Below are positions 7,073 to 9,789 of a stretch of DNA of 9,789 nt, piece by piece (within the stretch, counting starts at the first letter, position 1; every line of letters begins with the position of its first letter). The position numbers and the translations under genes are program-made. This stretch comes from Pseudomonadota bacterium (GTDB lineage Bacteria > Pseudomonadota > Gammaproteobacteria > Steroidobacterales > Steroidobacteraceae), in the NCBI GenBank assembly GCA_021838065.1, contig JAKCEJ010000085.1, positions 1 through 9,789 of the forward strand, written 5' to 3'. Under the pieces are notes generated by a model. The model made no database searches. It was not told where the DNA came from and was given only the letters and a program-made list of their open reading frames with translations.

Positions 7073-8152
7073 ATGCGCTGGCCTGTCATGACACTTTCCC
7101 GAATCGCCGCCGTGCTGCTCGCCGGTGCCGCGCTCGGACTGGCCCGTCCGGCCGCCGCCGGCCCGCAGCAGGCGTATCGGCTCGTGCGCAGCGTGGCGCT
7201 CGGCGCGCCGGACAGCTGGGACTACGCGCTCTACGATCCGCCCTCGCATCGGGTATTTGTGGCGCACGGCAACCGCCTGACGGTGGTCGACGCGATCACC
7301 GGGCGCATCGTCGGCGACGTGGGCCCGATCCCGGGCGGACCGCACGGGACGGCCTTCGATCCGAAGGCCGGCGTCGGCATCACCGACGACGGGCGCTACG
7401 GCCAGGCCGTGATCTTCAGTCTGAAGACCCTGCACGTGCTGGCGCGGCTCAAGGTGCAGCGCGGCGCCGACGCGGTGACATTCGATCCGGTGAGCGGACA
7501 CGCCTTCGTGATCGACGGCGACACGGGCACGGTCGCCGTGATCGATCCGGCGCGGCGCAGGGTCGTGACCTTCATTCACATCGGCGGGGATCTGGAGTAC
7601 GCCGTGCCGGGGGACAACGGCCAGCTCTACGTCAACGGCGTGACGCATCACGAGATCTTCCGCATCAATACCACGACCAACCGCATCGACGCCGCCTGGC
7701 CGATGCCCACCTGCCGCGCGCCGCACGGGCTCGCGATCGACACCGCGACCCACCGGCTGTTCGCGAGCTGCGAGAATCAGCGCCTGGTCGTGGTCAATGC
7801 CGACAACGGGTCGGTCGTCGCGACGCTGCCCATCGGGCGGGGCACGGACGCAGACCGCTTCGATCCGCGCCGCCGGCTCATCTTCAGCTCCAACGGGCTC
7901 GACGGGACCCTGTCGGTCATCCGCGAAGTCAATGCCGACCGGTTCGTGCCGGTGGCGACGGTGCGCACGGCGGTCTCGGGCCGTACCATGGCGCTCGACC
8001 CCGAGAGCGGCCGGGTGTTCGTCGTCGCGGCGCGCACCACCCCACAGGCGCTGATGGCGTTCTATGCGGCCTGGCGCGCCGGCAAGCGGCCGCGCGGCTC
8101 GCCGTTCACGCCGAATTCACTGCACCTGCTGTTCTTCGACCCGGCGCGCTGA
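7073..8152 (+). CDS. Exported YVTN/YncE-like beta-propeller protein
   Basis: This 359-residue protein has a clear Sec-type signal peptide: basic start, hydrophobic stretch LSRIAAVLLAGAALGLA, and a likely cut after ARPAAA near residue 29. It should therefore act in the periplasm or outside the cell. The rest consists of repeated beta-propeller blades with the YVTN/YncE pattern, in which a short strand ends in VVDxxTG or VIDP. Examples are LTVVDAITGRIVG, VAVIDPARRRVV, IFRINTTTNRID and LVVVNADNGSVVATLPIG, alternating with FDPxSGxxFV strands such as FDPVSGHAFVIDG and LDPESGRVFVV. I see no enzyme motif; such proteins often bind ligands or partner proteins, but the function here is unknown. The ATG has a good AGGGGAG site seven bases upstream (7059-7065). 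It faces away from the peptidase gene and looks monocistronic, ending just before a strong hairpin. Confidence 0.85.
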   Translation: MRWPVMTLSRIAAVLLAGAALGLARPAAAGPQQAYRLVRSVALGAPDSWDYALYDPPSHRVFVAHGNRLTVVDAITGRIVGDVGPIPGGPHGTAFDPKAGVGITDDGRYGQAVIFSLKTLHVLARLKVQRGADAVTFDPVSGHAFVIDGDTGTVAVIDPARRRVVTFIHIGGDLEYAVPGDNGQLYVNGVTHHEIFRINTTTNRIDAAWPMPTCRAPHGLAIDTATHRLFASCENQRLVVVNADNGSVVATLPIGRGTDADRFDPRRRLIFSSNGLDGTLSVIREVNADRFVPVATVRTAVSGRTMALDPESGRVFVVAARTTPQALMAFYAAWRAGKRPRGSPFTPNSLHLLFFDPAR

Positions 8153-8156
8153 CGGC

Positions 8157-8192
8157 GCGCACGGGCGCGGCCGTTCGGCCGCGCCCGTGCGC
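8157..8192. terminator. Perfect 17-bp inverted repeat, likely bidirectional terminator
   Basis: Bases 8157-8173 are the exact reverse complement of 8176-8192, separated only by TT, so either strand can fold into a very stable GC-rich hairpin (about 16 pairs with a four-base loop). It starts five bases after the beta-propeller stop and ends four bases from the stop of the facing PLP-enzyme gene. There is no T run on either side, so intrinsic termination is inferred from position and stem strength. Confidence 0.7.
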
Positions 8193-8195
8193 CCA

Positions 8196-9789
8196 TCAGT
8201 TCGCGCAGCGCGCCGCGATCCAGCGGCGGTGCACGTCCGTGTAGACGGCCTCGTAGATCTCGTTGACCTGCGCGCGTGACGGAAAGCCCGCGGTGAACTC
8301 GCGCGCCTCGTCCCCGGCCGCCAGCTCCGCAGCGCGGCGCAGGTGCTCGAGCAGGTAGCGCGGGTCCTCGTCGCCGACCGAGATGCGCAGCGTGGTCGGG
8401 GTGATGCCGGCGGCGGCGAGCGCCTGCTCGGACATCTCCGAGTGGCTGGTGAGCGCCGGACAGAGCACCACGGTGTTGGTCTGACCGAGGGTCACCTGCA
8501 GCCCGAAGGCGGGCTCCAGGCTGTCGAGCAGGCGCTGCAGACGCCATTTCGCCAAGCGCAGCGGATGGCGCGGTGTGCCCTGGAAGTCGATGGTGAACAG
8601 CGGCGCCGGCAGGCCGAGCGTCATGATCCGCTCGCGCAGCTCGCCGTTGGGATGGTTCTCGACCGCCGAGCAGTGCACGTTGATCATCGGGTGCAGCGAG
8701 AGGCCGCGGGCGAGCACGATGGTATTGATGCACTTTTGCAGCACGCGCAGCTCCAGGGTGCGCATGCCGCTCAGCACCTCGAACGCCTTGTCGGCGTCCA
8801 GGAAGGCGCCTTTGACGTAGTAGACGTTCCAGAACATGGTCTCGTCCCAGCGGTAGTCGCGCTCCCGGCCGTCATGGCCCGTGCCGCGCACCGTCTGCCC
8901 CTTGGGCAGGAACATCCGCTCGCTGCGGCCGATCACCACGCCGGCGGTCGTGTTGCCGGAGCCGCACAGATCCTTGGTGTAGGAATGGATGAGGAAGTCC
9001 GGCCGCTCGGTGTGGTCCGCGCGTTGCAGCAGGCGCTGCAGCACCGGGGTGCCGACGGTCGCATCGCAGATCACCGTCAGGCCGCGGGCGTGCGCCGCGC
9101 GGCAGATGCCCGGGACGTCGAGGATGTTGCCGTGCGGATTGCACGGGGACTCGAGGAACACGTAGATCTGCCGGCCCTGGGCGAGGCGCTCGGCGTAGCG
9201 CCGCTCCACATCGGCGAGGCGCTCGGCGAACGATGTGGCCGCTTCGCCGTCGAACCACTCGACCGAGACGTTGAGGTTGCTGCGCTTGCCGTACCAGTCG
9301 TGCAGCAGCTGATAGGTGCCGCCGTACACGTTGCGGCTGGCCAGCACGATGTCCTCGTAGCCGACGAGGTTGGCGAGCGTGGCGTCGATCGCCGCCATTC
9401 CGGAGTTGAAGTTCCACGCGAAATAGTCCGCCGCCTCCGGACCGGCCTCCAGGTCGACGATGTGGTTGGCCAGGCAGATGGAGGTGGGGTTGAGCAGGCG
9501 CGAGTAGATCTCGTGCAGCAGCTCCTTGCCCTGGAAGGCGTCCTCCACCCACTCCGTGCACGCATAGACGTAGGTCGCGGTGCGCGTGATCACGGGCGTG
9601 GCGCTGAACAGCGCGGTCACGTTGTCGAACAGCGGATACGGCCCTTTGGCGATGGCGGTGGGCACATCGTCCATGATGGACTGGTAGGTGGCGCGCAGTG
9701 GGTTCTGCAGCGTGTCGAGCACCTTCGCCAGCTGAAAGCAGGCGAAGCGCTTGGCGTTGAACCAGGCGATGCGGCCGGCCTGGTGCGAT
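8196..9789 (-). CDS. PLP-dependent Cys/Met-metabolism (trans-sulfuration superfamily) enzyme, 5' end beyond window
   Basis: About 530 residues are visible, and the open frame runs to the right edge with no convincing start. A GTG at 9722 is internal, because homologous-looking sequence (HQAGRIAWFNAKRFACFQLAK) continues upstream in frame. The protein is a fold-type I pyridoxal-phosphate enzyme of the cystathionine gamma-synthase/sulfhydrylase superfamily. The Schiff-base lysine is in HSYTKDLCGSGNTTAGVVIG (codon 8973-8975). The cofactor-binding aspartate is in VICDATVGTP, and the substrate loop resembles FLESPCNPHGNILDV. The segment SRNVYGGTYQLL matches the cofactor phosphate-binding region of the family. 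It is much longer than classical MetB/MetC enzymes (about 380-400 residues), with an N-terminal extension of over 100 residues. The reaction (gamma-synthase, sulfhydrylase or lyase) cannot be decided. It converges on the beta-propeller gene with four bases between its stop and the shared hairpin. Confidence 0.85.
   Translation of the reverse strand, partial: SHQAGRIAWFNAKRFACFQLAKVLDTLQNPLRATYQSIMDDVPTAIAKGPYPLFDNVTALFSATPVITRTATYVYACTEWVEDAFQGKELLHEIYSRLLNPTSICLANHIVDLEAGPEAADYFAWNFNSGMAAIDATLANLVGYEDIVLASRNVYGGTYQLLHDWYGKRSNLNVSVEWFDGEAATSFAERLADVERRYAERLAQGRQIYVFLESPCNPHGNILDVPGICRAAHARGLTVICDATVGTPVLQRLLQRADHTERPDFLIHSYTKDLCGSGNTTAGVVIGRSERMFLPKGQTVRGTGHDGRERDYRWDETMFWNVYYVKGAFLDADKAFEVLSGMRTLELRVLQKCINTIVLARGLSLHPMINVHCSAVENHPNGELRERIMTLGLPAPLFTIDFQGTPRHPLRLAKWRLQRLLDSLEPAFGLQVTLGQTNTVVLCPALTSHSEMSEQALAAAGITPTTLRISVGDEDPRYLLEHLRRAAELAAGDEAREFTAGFPSRAQVNEIYEAVYTDVHRRWIAARCAN

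Overview
The window is a high-GC chromosomal segment, probably from a gammaproteobacterium near the Xanthomonadales, Nevskiales or Steroidobacterales. That placement is inferred from protein resemblance, the NtrC/sigma-54 type glnA control region and the two-subunit glycyl-tRNA synthetase; no rRNA or other formal marker is present. Coding density is high. I saw no tRNA, rRNA, insertion sequence, CRISPR array, phage gene or integration site.

Left part (1-4368 and on to 5166): the first 62 codons of glutamine synthetase (glnA) run leftward off the window. A 379-bp divergent control region follows. It holds a well-formed sigma-54 promoter for glnA and two palindromic NtrC-type sites 31 bp apart, plus a possible sigma-70 promoter facing right. 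Rightward from there is a tight four-gene run: glyQ and glyS (alpha and beta subunits of glycyl-tRNA synthetase), a PlsC-type acyltransferase, and a PhzF-family isomerase. The gaps are 0-12 bp, so these are likely one operon.

Middle part (5167-7072): a leftward gene for an S53 (sedolisin/kumamolisin) serine-carboxyl peptidase converges on the PhzF gene. A short GC hairpin lies between them. A 207-bp gap with divergent starts separates the peptidase from the next gene.

Right part (7073-9789): a rightward gene for an exported YVTN/YncE-like beta-propeller protein is followed by a 36-bp perfect palindrome, probably a shared terminator. Convergent to it is a large PLP-dependent enzyme of the Cys/Met-metabolism (trans-sulfuration) superfamily, whose 5' end lies beyond the window.

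Most of this is ordinary housekeeping sequence, and I do not see a new multi-gene system. The items most worth a second look are the textbook-like nitrogen-control region between glnA and glyQ, the kumamolisin-type protease with no visible signal peptide, the long divergent PLP enzyme, and the apparent absence of gmhB between glyS and plsC.
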